Origin: CAZVPF01 sp964628195
GTDB lineage: Bacteria > Planctomycetota > Phycisphaerae > Sedimentisphaerales > Anaerohalosphaeraceae
Assembly (NCBI GenBank): GCA_964628195.1
Contig: CAZVPF010000012.1
Location: 1-64,000 of the forward strand
DNA: 64,000 nucleotides
Reading direction: 5' to 3'
Shown here piece by piece: positions 26,840 to 35,130 of this stretch; the first letter of the stretch is position 1, and each line of letters begins with the position of its first letter. The notes beneath the pieces were generated by a model, which was not told where the DNA came from, ran no database searches, and saw only the letters and a program-made list of their open reading frames with translations. The position numbers and the translations under genes were made by a program.

Positions 26840-28327
26840 TCAGTCAGCCTGTCGGAGCAGTTCAACATTTTGCATAATTATCTTCGCTCTTTGCTTATCA
26901 GGGCCGTTCGAGGGGTGGACATTTTCCATATCAAGTCCCTGTACATCCTGCAAAATAATTGCCGGGCGGGTGTCGCCGCGGCGGGTCTCTATGGAAACGT
27001 TTTCCAATTCGAGCCCCTTGACGTGTCTTATAAAAAAACCCCAGCTGGGCAATTTGCCGAACATTCTTTCGCCGGGGCCGCCCTTTTCATTTTCCGGGAC
27101 TTCTTCGGGAGAGGGGAAGTCTTGTTTTTTCATTCCGCCTGGGTAAACAATGCGGATGTCCCGCATAGTCAGATTTTCTATGGAATGTCCGGGTATGCCG
27201 GAGATTATCGACCCGTATTCATTTTGACGAACGGTTGCAATGACATTGGATATTTTAATGTTTCGCATTTTGCCGACGGGGGTGCCCTCTGGGCCGCGAG
27301 CGCGGTTGCCGAGCCTCAGGAAAAAAGGCGTGTCAGCAATTTCGTTCATGGTTATGTTGTTTACGGCAATGTTTTCCATGATGCCGCCGTCGACGATCTC
27401 CAGGGCAAGGCCCCAGCATTTATCGAAAACGCAGTTTGATATAGTGACGTTGCGGAAGCCGCCGTTGCTTTCTGTGCCGAACTTGATCCTGCTGATCCTT
27501 TTAATCCCGCCTCGTTCGGCATAGTAGGGTTTATCATCGCCGTACTTGCCGTTTATTACAGTTTGTTCGGTGTAGCCGGTCAGTATGCAGTTTGTTATTG
27601 TTACATTTTCTGTTGGGCGGGCATAACCAAGGGCATAAGAGCTCTTGAGGCACAATCCGTCATCGTCGGAATTGATCAGAACACCGGTTACCATGCAGTT
27701 CTTACAGCAGTCCAGGTTTATTCCGTCCCGCTGGGTGTCGATCAGCATTTCACTTATTTTTACATTATCGCAGCCTGTGAGCAGCATTGCGAAGTGGCCG
27801 CCGTGCACAATGTTTATGCCGTTTATCCTTATGTTACGGCAGAGCTTGAGAGCTATCGCTTTGTCGCCTCCGCCCGGTTGGGGGTTTCCGCCTACCATCC
27901 CGCCGCCGTGTATTGTGCCTTCGCCTACGATTGCAATATTTTCCAGTTCGACGCCCCAGATAAGGCTGTTGTGCCAGTGCGAATGGCCGAAGTCCTGGTA
28001 CGCCTCGAAGCCCAGCTCTTCCGGCAGGTCGTAGGCGTTTATATTGTTGGGCGCGCCTTTGATAGTCGCCCCCGCTTCCAGACGCAGCGTTATATTGCTT
28101 CGCAAGCGAATTGAGCCGCAAATATAAGTCCCGGCCGGCAAAATTACCGTGCCGCCGCCGCAGTTGCTCGCAGCCTGTATGGTTTCGTTGACAGCATCGG
28201 TGTCGAGTGTTTTGCCGTCGCCTTTGGCACCGTAATCACGCACGTCATAGAACAGCGACTGTGCGGACAGTGAAGCGTCTGAGAGAATGAGAACCGTAAT
28301 GATTAACCACGTAATTCTATTTTTCAT
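26840..28327 (-). CDS. Secreted GH28 polygalacturonase-like glycosidase
   Basis: A 495-aa exported enzyme; the signal peptide ends near SLSAQS. The mature start FYDVRDYGAKGDGKTLDTDA is the classical opening of GH28 beta-helix enzymes that cleave polygalacturonan or rhamnogalacturonan. The active-site acidic residues lie in TQRDGINLDC and NSDDDGLCLKSS. A later FGTESNGGFRNVTISNC fits the GH28 SxGG region. The protein is longer than many GH28s through a C-terminal tail of ~70 residues. It is 10 bp from the LOG-family gene but their functions are unrelated. The exact pectin backbone cannot be read from sequence. Confidence 0.9.
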   Translation of the reverse strand: MKNRITWLIITVLILSDASLSAQSLFYDVRDYGAKGDGKTLDTDAVNETIQAASNCGGGTVILPAGTYICGSIRLRSNITLRLEAGATIKGAPNNINAYDLPEELGFEAYQDFGHSHWHNSLIWGVELENIAIVGEGTIHGGGMVGGNPQPGGGDKAIALKLCRNIRINGINIVHGGHFAMLLTGCDNVKISEMLIDTQRDGINLDCCKNCMVTGVLINSDDDGLCLKSSYALGYARPTENVTITNCILTGYTEQTVINGKYGDDKPYYAERGGIKRISRIKFGTESNGGFRNVTISNCVFDKCWGLALEIVDGGIMENIAVNNITMNEIADTPFFLRLGNRARGPEGTPVGKMRNIKISNVIATVRQNEYGSIISGIPGHSIENLTMRDIRIVYPGGMKKQDFPSPEEVPENEKGGPGERMFGKLPSWGFFIRHVKGLELENVSIETRRGDTRPAIILQDVQGLDMENVHPSNGPDKQRAKIIMQNVELLRQAD

Positions 28328-28336
28328 ACTTGCCTC

Positions 28337-28942
28337 TTATTCTATCGCGGTAATATCTTTTTGGGTTATGTTTCCAGCGGGGCCGGCTGATGCAGCTTTT
28401 TGCCGGAGCCTGTCAAGCAGAGCTTTGGGGTCATTTTCAAATATAAGCAGCGAACGGTGAGTGCTTTTGAAAAACCCTTCTTCGACCATATGGTCAAGCA
28501 GATCGCGAAGTTTGTCGTAATAACCCTCGGTATTGAGCACCCCGAGAGGCTTTTCGTGCAGGCCGAGCTGGGCCCATGTAAGCACCTCGCTCAGCTCCTC
28601 GAGCGTGCCGATGCCGCCGGGAAGGGCAATAAGAGCGTCGGTCAACTCGAACATCATTGCCTTTCTCTGGTGCATACTGTCGACAACTTCGAGTCGCGTC
28701 AGCGCCTGGTGTGTCACATCGGCTGTAAAGTTAGTGGGGATAACACCGGTTACCTTGCCGCCGTTTTTGAGGACGGTATCAGCGAGGATACCCATAAGGC
28801 CGACCGAACCTGCACCGTAAACGAGTTGGATATTTTCTTCGCAAAGCAGCCTTGCAAGCTGCTCGGCGGCGGACGAGTAGGCCGGATTGGTGCCGCTGGA
28901 CGAACCGCAGTATACGCAGATGCTTTTGATGATATCGCTCAT
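28337..28942 (-). CDS. LOG-family Rossmann-fold nucleoside-monophosphate phosphoribohydrolase-like protein (TIGR00730)
   Basis: A 201-aa protein of the LOG/TIGR00730 family, which releases the base from nucleoside 5'-monophosphates. Seen: ICVYCGSSSGTNPAY at the N-terminus, YGAGSVGLMG, and the signature PGGIGTLEELSEVLTW. Its ATG overlaps the stop of the upstream phosphoesterase gene by 4 nt. Whether it serves nucleotide salvage or a cytokinin-like compound cannot be told. Confidence 0.92.
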   Translation of the reverse strand: MSDIIKSICVYCGSSSGTNPAYSSAAEQLARLLCEENIQLVYGAGSVGLMGILADTVLKNGGKVTGVIPTNFTADVTHQALTRLEVVDSMHQRKAMMFELTDALIALPGGIGTLEELSEVLTWAQLGLHEKPLGVLNTEGYYDKLRDLLDHMVEEGFFKSTHRSLLIFENDPKALLDRLRQKAASAGPAGNITQKDITAIE

Positions 28943-29796
28943 TTGGCGGCCTGTATGTCAAAGTATTCTGTACGGAAACCGAGTTTTCCATCGGTGTATT
29001 CGTAAATGCGGAAACTGCTCTGCCTGCCCCAGTATGTCGCCGTCGCTGTGCCGACGTATACCGGGACATCGCCGAGCCAGTGCAATTCGGAGCGATGAAA
29101 ATGACCGGCGATAACGGCCTTTACATTTGCGGAGTTGAGCAGCTTTTGCCATTGTTTTTTGAACTCCGCCGGCCATGTATTATGCATCCTGTTATGATAG
29201 AAATCGTCCGGGGTGGGGGAATGATGAAAAATGATTACCGGTTTATTACCGGCACGTTCGAGCTGGTTTTCAAGCCATGAAAGGCCGTCAACGCCGGGCA
29301 GGACGAAATCTTTACGATAAGGCTCGGTATAGATGAAAATAAAAACGACCCCTTTGTATTCAGCGGCGGTATTTACTGGGCCAAAGTGCTCAAGCCAAGC
29401 ATTGTATGTCGCCGTGAGATTGCCGGGAAGGATGTCATGGTTGCCGGGCAGTATATGCAGCGGCGCCTTAACTCGGGATAATCTTTGTTTGGTGTTATCG
29501 GCCAAACCGGGCTTGAGAATATTGTCCGCGAAGACATCGCCGCTATGAACGACACATGCCAGTTCGACAGGCAAATTGTTTATCATCTTAACCACTTTGG
29601 AGAGTCTCTCGTCGTGGTCATAGGTGCCGACATGGGTATCGGTTAGCTGTACGAAATAAAAGTGGTTGCCGTGAACCGGCTGTTTGGAACCGCGAGTATG
29701 TGAAGTTCCGCCGCAGCCTGCAAAGATGAACAACGCACAGGCAGCGAGGACAATTACGACAGATTTTTGTTTGTCTGTATTTGGATTACTTGACAT
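28939..29796 (-). CDS. Calcineurin-like metallophosphoesterase, predicted lipoprotein
   Basis: Binuclear-metal phosphoesterase, ~285 aa. All blocks are present: QLTDTHVG (DxH), VVHSGDVFAD (GDxxx), LPGNHDI (GNHD), IIFHHSP and VIAGHFHRSE (GHxH). The N-terminus has a hydrophobic stretch and lipobox FAGC, so it should be lipid-anchored outside the inner membrane. The frame opens at a GTG (29817), but this lies right after a TATAAT-like sequence; I prefer the ATG at 29796 with GGA upstream. It overlaps the LOG gene by 4 nt. The substrate is unknown. Confidence 0.9.
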   Translation of the reverse strand: MSSNPNTDKQKSVVIVLAACALFIFAGCGGTSHTRGSKQPVHGNHFYFVQLTDTHVGTYDHDERLSKVVKMINNLPVELACVVHSGDVFADNILKPGLADNTKQRLSRVKAPLHILPGNHDILPGNLTATYNAWLEHFGPVNTAAEYKGVVFIFIYTEPYRKDFVLPGVDGLSWLENQLERAGNKPVIIFHHSPTPDDFYHNRMHNTWPAEFKKQWQKLLNSANVKAVIAGHFHRSELHWLGDVPVYVGTATATYWGRQSSFRIYEYTDGKLGFRTEYFDIQAAK

Positions 29797-30010
29797 CGGG
29801 TATCCATTGTTTACCACTTATTATATAAACAGCCGGTATGGCAAAGGAATTATTGCAGAATTTTGAATATTTTCAACCCCTGTTATTATCCTGAGGGTTT
29901 ACTATTGAGCAAAATTATTTGATTTACCTGTATTTTTATTGCCCTAAAGCGGATGTTTTGAGGCTTCTTTATGACTATGTTGCATTTTATTAATTTTTTC
30001 TCATTTTTAC

Positions 30011-30038
30011 TTGAATATGCCGACTTGGACAGTATAAT
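30011..30038 (+). promoter_or_regulatory. Promoter of tRNA-Phe
   Basis: TTGAAT at 30011-30016, a 16-bp spacer and consensus TATAAT at 30033-30038 place the transcription start about 5 bases before the tRNA 5' end at 30050. Confidence 0.75.
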
Positions 30039-30049
30039 TTTGTGTTTTC

Positions 30050-30122
<73 letters not shown>

Positions 30123-30276
30123 TTGGTTGACACTCGATGACATCAACTCCTTTTCATGTCCTAACATACCATTATTTAAGGCTTTATGGCTTTTTATTAT
30201 TTCTGTACTTAATCATGGATCATGACACTAAATTTCTATGTTTAACATCAAAATCAAGATATTGGGTAGGTTCTAT

Positions 30277-30312
30277 AAGAGTATAAATTCTTTTTCATAC
30301 TCTTGTTTTTTT
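30277..30312 (+). terminator. Rho-independent-like terminator downstream of tRNA-Phe
   Basis: AAGAGTAT (30277-30284) and ATACTCTT (30297-30304) form a perfect 8-bp stem with a 12-nt loop, followed by G and seven T residues. It is A/T-rich but has the classical shape, and it would end the tRNA transcript before the pseudogene. Confidence 0.6.
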
Positions 30313-30368
30313 ACATCAGAATTTTTTAATCCAATCATTAAATTGGCCCTGTAAAAAAAGGATATGAT

Positions 30369-30504
30369 ATGAAGAAATTTTATATTTTTATAATACTCCC
30401 GGAAAATAAAAGTTGCTGTATATTTCGATAATGATAGCAAAGCAAATGCTTTTGAAAGATATCTTAAATCAGGATCAGGGCACGCTTTTGCCAAAAGACA
30501 TTTC
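30369..30504 (+). pseudogene. Decayed GIY-YIG nuclease gene (internal deletion and frame change)
   Basis: The reading frame from ATG 30369 starts MKKFYIFIIL, which resembles a GIY-YIG start (MKKFYVYIL), and stops at 30431. In the next frame, 30409-30504 encodes VAVYFDNDSKANAFERYLKS followed by GSGHAFAKRHF, the well-known C-terminus of small GIY-YIG proteins (AFxFExYLKSGSGxAFAKxxF). The ~40-50 residues between them, including the GIY and YIG catalytic strands, are missing. It is therefore a relic of a ~90-aa nuclease gene. Confidence 0.75.
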
Positions 30505-30516
30505 TGCCGGTGTTCA

Positions 30517-30882
30517 TTAATCAACCGTCCCCTTACGGCAAAGAAACCACTGCTGGCCGCACTGACGCTTCAATATAAATCCGCCCTTAAGTATCTCCCC
30601 ATCGAGAACAAACCTTACCTCATCCTCCCCGCAGCTTTCATAAGAAACCCCTCCTGAATCTTCAATCTCGACCTTGCCCGTCCCCCCCTGCACCGGCCCT
30701 TCGTAAGTAAGAAACCTAACCGGGTGATCAAAAATCCTCTCTGCCCGTATCTGTCCTGCACCCATCTCCCCTGCCGGAACAAATACCCTCCACGTAAGCA
30801 GTCTCTCTCCTCTCTGCAGCATCAGGTCCCAGTGAAACTCCGACCCCCTGCTGTGTTTTTGAATTACGAACCGGGTGTTCAT
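30517..30882 (-). CDS. Stand-alone LigD-type 3'-phosphoesterase domain protein
   Basis: A 121-aa protein matching the phosphoesterase (PE) domain of bacterial LigD, which trims 3' ends during non-homologous end joining. Seen: FVIQKHSRGSEFHWDLML, where the His, Asp and following His are the metal and catalytic residues, then TWRVF and the C-terminal GGFILKRQCGQQWFLCRK. No ligase, polymerase or Ku is fused or nearby. Its start overlaps the stop of the alkyltransferase-like gene by 4 nt, so the two are translationally coupled. A DNA-end-processing role is inferred from the family. Confidence 0.85.
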   Translation of the reverse strand: MNTRFVIQKHSRGSEFHWDLMLQRGERLLTWRVFVPAGEMGAGQIRAERIFDHPVRFLTYEGPVQGGTGKVEIEDSGGVSYESCGEDEVRFVLDGEILKGGFILKRQCGQQWFLCRKGTVD

Positions 30883-31355
30883 TTCAGTTTAGCCAGCGAC
30901 TTTTCAAAATCCTTCACGTACATTTTCTTGCCGCGGTTGAAAACGGTGTGCCCTTCCGCTTCAAGCTTTTCCTTGAGCCTCTCAACTCCGCCGGGATACT
31001 TGGGGTTAAGTTCACCTTTTGCCTTGAGCGTTCGCCAGTAAGGGGTTATCCGCTTACGCCCGGTTTGGCCCTGTTCTTCTGCTGCGTTAGCGGCAATCCA
31101 GGCAAAAATGCCCGTTGTGATCGGACATCCGTAATCGGCACCGTGTTTGTCTGCGAGAAATTCACGTATTTCGTTGATGGTAACCAGCTTGCCTTTTGGA
31201 ACCTTTTTCATTACTTCGTCGACCTGCAGCGGGGCCGGGATCAGATAAGACCCTTCAGGCCAGTTGAACTTTTTCTTTTCGTCAAGGGGTTGTATCTTAG
31301 GCAGGTCCTTGCTGTCGTTCAGTTTTTCCAGCCATGTTTTCTTTTTAGCGGCCAT
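30879..31355 (-). CDS. MGMT/alkyltransferase-like DNA-binding domain protein
   Basis: A 158-aa protein with a winged-helix fold of the O6-alkylguanine transferase type: VDEVMKKVPKGKLVTINEI, GIFAWIAANAAEE, ITPYWRTLKAKGELNPKYPG. The reactive PCHR cysteine is absent; TPYWR stands in its place, as in alkyltransferase-like (ATL) proteins that flag lesions for other repair systems. The N-terminus (KKKTWLEKLNDSKDLPK) matches a family of longer MGMT-like proteins. It sits between pta and the LigD-type phosphoesterase gene on one strand. Confidence 0.85.
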   Translation of the reverse strand: MAAKKKTWLEKLNDSKDLPKIQPLDEKKKFNWPEGSYLIPAPLQVDEVMKKVPKGKLVTINEIREFLADKHGADYGCPITTGIFAWIAANAAEEQGQTGRKRITPYWRTLKAKGELNPKYPGGVERLKEKLEAEGHTVFNRGKKMYVKDFEKSLAKLK

Positions 31356-31372
31356 GTCAGACCTTTCAAGTT

Positions 31373-32368
31373 TTATTTACCCTGCGCCTGTATAGCGGTA
31401 ATAGCAACTGTCGCCGCGATATCCTCTGAACTGCACCCGCGGGAAAGGTCGTTTACAGGCAGTGCGAGCCCCTGCAGGATAGGCCCGTAAGCTTCCGCCC
31501 CCGCCAGCCGCTGCGTGGCCTTGTAACATATATTTCCCGCACCAAGGTCAGGAAAAATAAACACATTCGCATTGCCTTTCAGCGGGCTGTCCGGACACTT
31601 GCTCGCCGCGACCGAAGGCACATACGCCGAGTCGAACTGCAGCTCACCGTCGATCAATATATTCGCATCGGGAAACTTCTTCTTTATTTTCTCGTGAGCA
31701 AACTCCGTCGCGGCAACAACCTTAGCCGCCGAATCGCTCTGCGCCGAACCCTTTGTCGAATACGAAAGCATCGCAATCCGGGGCTCGAACTCGAACTGCA
31801 GCGCGGTTCTCGCAGTCGAAACCGCGATATCCGCAAGCTGATGCGCAGTAGGTTCTTCAACAAGCCCGCAGTCCGCGAAAAGAAGCGTCTTGTCCGGGAA
31901 AACCATAAAGAACATGCTCGAAACTGTATCGATGCCCGCTGCGCTTTTGATTATCTGCAAAGCAGGCCGAATAGTATCCCCCGAAGAATGGCAGGCACCA
32001 GCCACAAGACCGTCGGCAAGGCCAGTCTTAACCATCATCGTACCAAAGTATATCTCGTCGAGCAGCACCTTCCGTGCCTTTTCAATCGTCATCCCCTTGT
32101 GTTTGCGGAACTCGTAAAACTGCTCGCTAAGCTGTTCCAGCTGTCCGCTCGCTGCCGGCGAGACAACTTCAATCTGACCGGTGTCAACCCCGGCTTCGGC
32201 AAGCTGTGCATTGATTTTTTCCTCGTTACCCAAAATTATCAGCCTTGCCGTCTTCTTCTCGCCGACTATTCTGGCTGCGTCTATCGTACGACCGTCCTCA
32301 CCCTCAGGCAAAACAATAGTCTTAACATCCGAAGCGGCTTTTTGCTCAATATATTTCGTAAAGTCCAT
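31373..32368 (-). CDS. pta: Phosphate acetyltransferase
   Basis: A 331-aa single-domain Pta converting acetyl-CoA and phosphate to acetyl phosphate and CoA. Signatures: IVLPEGEDGRTIDAARIV, ADGLVAGACHSSGDTIRPAL, MLSYSTKGSAQSD, DGELQFDSAYVPSVAASKCP, FIFPDLGAGNICYKA. No ackA is next to it in this window. It has its own TTGACA promoter and leads the gene set with the two DNA-repair-like genes. Confidence 0.97.
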   Translation of the reverse strand: MDFTKYIEQKAASDVKTIVLPEGEDGRTIDAARIVGEKKTARLIILGNEEKINAQLAEAGVDTGQIEVVSPAASGQLEQLSEQFYEFRKHKGMTIEKARKVLLDEIYFGTMMVKTGLADGLVAGACHSSGDTIRPALQIIKSAAGIDTVSSMFFMVFPDKTLLFADCGLVEEPTAHQLADIAVSTARTALQFEFEPRIAMLSYSTKGSAQSDSAAKVVAATEFAHEKIKKKFPDANILIDGELQFDSAYVPSVAASKCPDSPLKGNANVFIFPDLGAGNICYKATQRLAGAEAYGPILQGLALPVNDLSRGCSSEDIAATVAITAIQAQGK

Positions 32369-32420
32369 ATTCTGCTGCCATAAAAATTAACACGATATTC
32401 AACACTCAAATAAACTATAT

Positions 32421-32449
32421 GGTATATCCTGTTATCGCCCTTCTGTCAA
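32421..32449 (-). promoter_or_regulatory. Promoter of pta
   Basis: On the minus strand TTGACA (32449-32444) is separated by 17 bp from TATACC (32426-32421), 53 bp upstream of the pta ATG. A near-perfect 16-bp palindrome, CCGGCAATATTACCGG (32457-32472), lies just upstream of the -35 and could be an operator. Confidence 0.6.
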
Positions 32450-32504
32450 GCCGTAACCGGCAATATTACCGGAATTATAAATAAAACAGGCACAATTCCC
32501 GGTT

Positions 32505-32547
32505 AATCTTTATCAAGATTGCGGGATTGAAAAAACAATTGTATAAT
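32505..32547 (+). promoter_or_regulatory. Promoter and inverted repeat upstream of the ferritin-like gene
   Basis: TTGCGG at 32519-32524, a 17-bp spacer and consensus TATAAT at 32542-32547 form the promoter. The perfect inverted repeat AATCTT-TATC-AAGATT (32505-32520) touches the -35 and may bind an iron or redox regulator; the regulator's identity is inference. Confidence 0.55.
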
Positions 32548-32588
32548 CGTTACAAAAGTGTAAAATGAACTATTTAAGGGCCGCTCTT

Positions 32589-33050
32589 ATGGACAACTCG
32601 TTAAACGCTCAGGAAGTGCTGACCTATGCTTTTGCACGCGAAAAAGCTTCGGAAGCATTCTATAAGAAGCTCACCGATACTTTTTCAGACCCCGTTATGA
32701 AGGACATATTCCAGAGCTTTGCCACCGACGAAACACAGCATCAGCAGAACATAAAGTTCGAGATGATAAAACTCGGTTCCGTCGTTACCGACAAAACATT
32801 GCAAACCGAGCTTGACGTTGACTTCCCCATGCCGGACATCAAGGACCAAGACGAAATAACCTACGCCGACGCTGTCCTGCTCGCCATCGACAAGGAATCA
32901 GAAGACTTCAAATTATACTGCACACTCGCAGGCAAAGTCGACAACGACGAGGCTATGACCGCCTTCCTTGCCCTTGCCGAGGAAGAAATAAAACACAAAC
33001 TCCGCCTGCAAAGACAGTATGACCTCATCACAGAAAGAAAAACGGACTAA
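32589..33050 (+). CDS. Ferritin-like / rubrerythrin-type diiron protein
   Basis: A four-helix-bundle diiron protein of ~153 aa. Metal motifs are visible: Glu in AREKASEAFY, ExxH in DETQHQQN, Glu in DKESEDFKLY and ExxH in EEEIKHKL. There is no rubredoxin-type C-terminal domain, so it is an erythrin/ferritin-like member, probably for iron handling or peroxide defence. The frame also allows ATG 32565, but ATG 32589 has AAGGG eight bases before it, whereas 32565 has none. It is divergent from pta. Confidence 0.85.
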   Translation: MDNSLNAQEVLTYAFAREKASEAFYKKLTDTFSDPVMKDIFQSFATDETQHQQNIKFEMIKLGSVVTDKTLQTELDVDFPMPDIKDQDEITYADAVLLAIDKESEDFKLYCTLAGKVDNDEAMTAFLALAEEEIKHKLRLQRQYDLITERKTD

Positions 33051-33103
33051 AAACCTCAGCATTTGTATTTTTTCATTGCTTTTCAACAACCGACCTCATA
33101 AGT

Positions 33104-33229
33104 TTCTACCACACTGCCCCGGCCTACATCAAGATGATGCGAGAAAAATACGCTGCCGTCCCATTCGACGACAAAGCAGTAACCGACAACCCCCCCGACG
33201 CGCCGCCCATGCCGATCATAGTCGAGTAA
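33104..33229 (+). pseudogene. Possible C-terminal gene remnant, unidentified
   Basis: In the 314-bp gap before gspE one frame reads FYHTAPAYIKMMREKYAAVP, then FDDKAVTDNPPDAPPMP, and a stop at 33227. Codon use (Asp GAC, Pro CCC/CCG, Ala GCC) matches the real genes nearby, whereas the only track-length frame here does not look protein-like. The first ATG is 33134, giving 31 aa. I do not recognise the family. It could be the tail of a decayed gene or a real small protein. Confidence 0.35.
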
Positions 33230-33287
33230 AGATTATCGGTCCTCGATTCGCCGATTTATGACTTAAGTGGCCGCCCTTTCATGTCGA

Positions 33288-33346
33288 CTTATAGGTATGA
33301 AATCAACGCCTGTGCGCCGACTGCGCACCTCGGAGCGTCCTATAAG
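33288..33346 (+). promoter_or_regulatory. Nested inverted repeats upstream of gspE
   Basis: CTTATAGG (33288-33295) pairs with CCTATAAG (33339-33346). Inside it GTGCGC (33312-33317) pairs perfectly with GCGCAC (33323-33328) around the loop CGACT. The structure ends 18 bp before the gspE ATG, so it could form a structured leader, or mark the end of the upstream transcript. No T run follows. Confidence 0.5.
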
Positions 33347-33364
33347 TTCGATACGGATACGTGA

Positions 33365-35116
33365 ATGAAAAAAGCAGGAAGCCAGAAAACAAATGATAAA
33401 AAGAACAATCCCGGCCTGTTCGGACAGTTCCTCATCAAAAAGGGACTGATCGACGACCAGCAGCTAAAAGCCGCACTCGATGACCAGGGCCTGCACGGCG
33501 GATACCTCGCCGACGCAATATCCAGGCTCGAGATGCTCGACAGCGAAACCGTAACCGAGGCGCTCGCCGAATATCTCTCAATGGAATACATGCCCCTGCC
33601 CGACAGCAACGATATCGACATGAACATCGCAAGGCTGCTCCCTGAATCGATCGCAAAGCGTTTTTGCCTCATCGCTGTGCGCGAACAGAAGGGAAGCGTC
33701 ATCGTCGCAATGGCCGACCCGCTAAACGTCATCGAGATCGACACCGTGCGATACCGTCTCAACAAGCCCGTAAAAATCGTTATAAGCTCTTCACAGAGCA
33801 TCAAGCGTGCAATTGATGACATCTACCACGGCTCGGATATCCAGGAAAAAAACCTTCGTGAACTCGTCGAACAGGGCAATAACGAAATCGAAGAAGACAC
33901 AACCCCTAAAGCCCCCGAAATAGACAACTCCGACCTCGAGGCCAACCATGCACCGGTGATAAAATTCGTCGACCTGCTCATGGAACACGCCGTAAAAAGC
34001 AGGGCAAGCGATATACACATCGAACCGATGGAAGATAAAACGCTAATACGCTTGCGGGTCGACGGCATCCTCCGCGAGGCCGTGCCCCCCCCTGCCAAAA
34101 TGCAGGACGCGATTACAACCCGCATCAAAATAATGTCCGGCATGGACATCGCGGAAAAACGCCTGCCGCAGGACGGCAGGTTCAAGATCAAGCTCCTCGA
34201 CCGCTCGATAGACGTGCGTGTCTCGGTAATACCGACCATATACGGTGAAAAAGCGGTACTGCGTATCCTCGACTCGAGGTCCGCAAGTCACAACATAAAT
34301 CAGCTCGGACTCGAATCCGAAATGCTTACAAGGTTCAAGAAGATACTCACCCTGCCGCACGGAATCATAATCGTCACAGGCCCCACCGGCTCCGGTAAAA
34401 GCACGACGCTATACTCCGTCCTGAATTACCTCAAGGACCCCACAAAAAATATCACCACAGTCGAGGACCCGGTCGAGTACCGACTGGGCGGAATAAACCA
34501 GATACAGGTCAAACCGGAAATCCAGATGGACTTCGCAAAGAGCCTCCGCGCCATACTGAGACAGGACCCGGACATCATACTAATCGGCGAAATACGTGAC
34601 AAGGAAACAATCGACATCGCCATCAAAGCCTCCCTGACAGGCCACCTCGTACTGAGCACCTTCCACACCAACGACGCACCAAGTGCTATAAGCAGAATGC
34701 TCTACATGGGTGTCGAGCCTTTTCTGCTCGCATCTTCGCTCAATCTCGTTATGGCCCAGAGGCTGCTGAGAAGGCTCTGCGAGCACTGCAAACAGCCTGC
34801 AAAGCTCAATCCCGAACTCGCCGCCGGGCTCGGCCTGGACCCCGACGAATACAAAAACGCCGAAATTTTCGTGCCCGCAGGCTGCAAAAACTGCAACTCC
34901 ACAGGATACCACGGGCGAATGGCCATACATGAATTTCTCGTTATGGACAACAGCATCCGCGAAAAGGTGCTCGAAAAAAGCGGCGAAATGCAGATAAGAA
35001 AAATCGCCCGCGAAAAGGGCTACGGCTCGCTGCGGGACAGCGGAACACTGAAAATGCTCCAGGGCCTCACATCCGCGGAAGAAGTAATGAGGATAACATT
35101 CGCCGAGGACAATTAG
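33365..35116 (+). CDS. gspE: GspE/PilB-type secretion or pilus assembly ATPase
   Basis: A 583-aa hexameric ATPase that powers type II secretion or type IV pilus extension at the cytoplasmic membrane. Residues ~20-150 are the GspE N-terminal domain (LFGQFLIKKGLIDDQQLKAA). The ATPase core has Walker A GPTGSGKSTTLYSVL, an Asp box, Walker B DPDIILIGEIRDKET and the His box GHLVLSTFHTNDAPSAISRM. The zinc tetracysteine is present (LCEHCK and GCKNCNS). It is 14 bp upstream of gspF. The two genes travel without other pilus genes here, a common arrangement in Planctomycetota. GspE and PilB cannot be told apart from sequence alone. Confidence 0.93.
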   Translation: MKKAGSQKTNDKKNNPGLFGQFLIKKGLIDDQQLKAALDDQGLHGGYLADAISRLEMLDSETVTEALAEYLSMEYMPLPDSNDIDMNIARLLPESIAKRFCLIAVREQKGSVIVAMADPLNVIEIDTVRYRLNKPVKIVISSSQSIKRAIDDIYHGSDIQEKNLRELVEQGNNEIEEDTTPKAPEIDNSDLEANHAPVIKFVDLLMEHAVKSRASDIHIEPMEDKTLIRLRVDGILREAVPPPAKMQDAITTRIKIMSGMDIAEKRLPQDGRFKIKLLDRSIDVRVSVIPTIYGEKAVLRILDSRSASHNINQLGLESEMLTRFKKILTLPHGIIIVTGPTGSGKSTTLYSVLNYLKDPTKNITTVEDPVEYRLGGINQIQVKPEIQMDFAKSLRAILRQDPDIILIGEIRDKETIDIAIKASLTGHLVLSTFHTNDAPSAISRMLYMGVEPFLLASSLNLVMAQRLLRRLCEHCKQPAKLNPELAAGLGLDPDEYKNAEIFVPAGCKNCNSTGYHGRMAIHEFLVMDNSIREKVLEKSGEMQIRKIAREKGYGSLRDSGTLKMLQGLTSAEEVMRITFAEDN

Positions 35117-35130
35117 TACAGGAATAAACT

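Noticed and set aside
30273..30524. 83-aa minus-strand reading frame
   Set aside because: It overlaps the terminator and the GIY-YIG relic on the other strand, has no ribosome site and shows no protein-like pattern.
33019..33261. 80-aa plus-strand frame overlapping the ferritin-like gene end
   Set aside because: Arg/His/Pro-rich with no recognisable fold; another frame of the same DNA (33104-33229) has better codon use.
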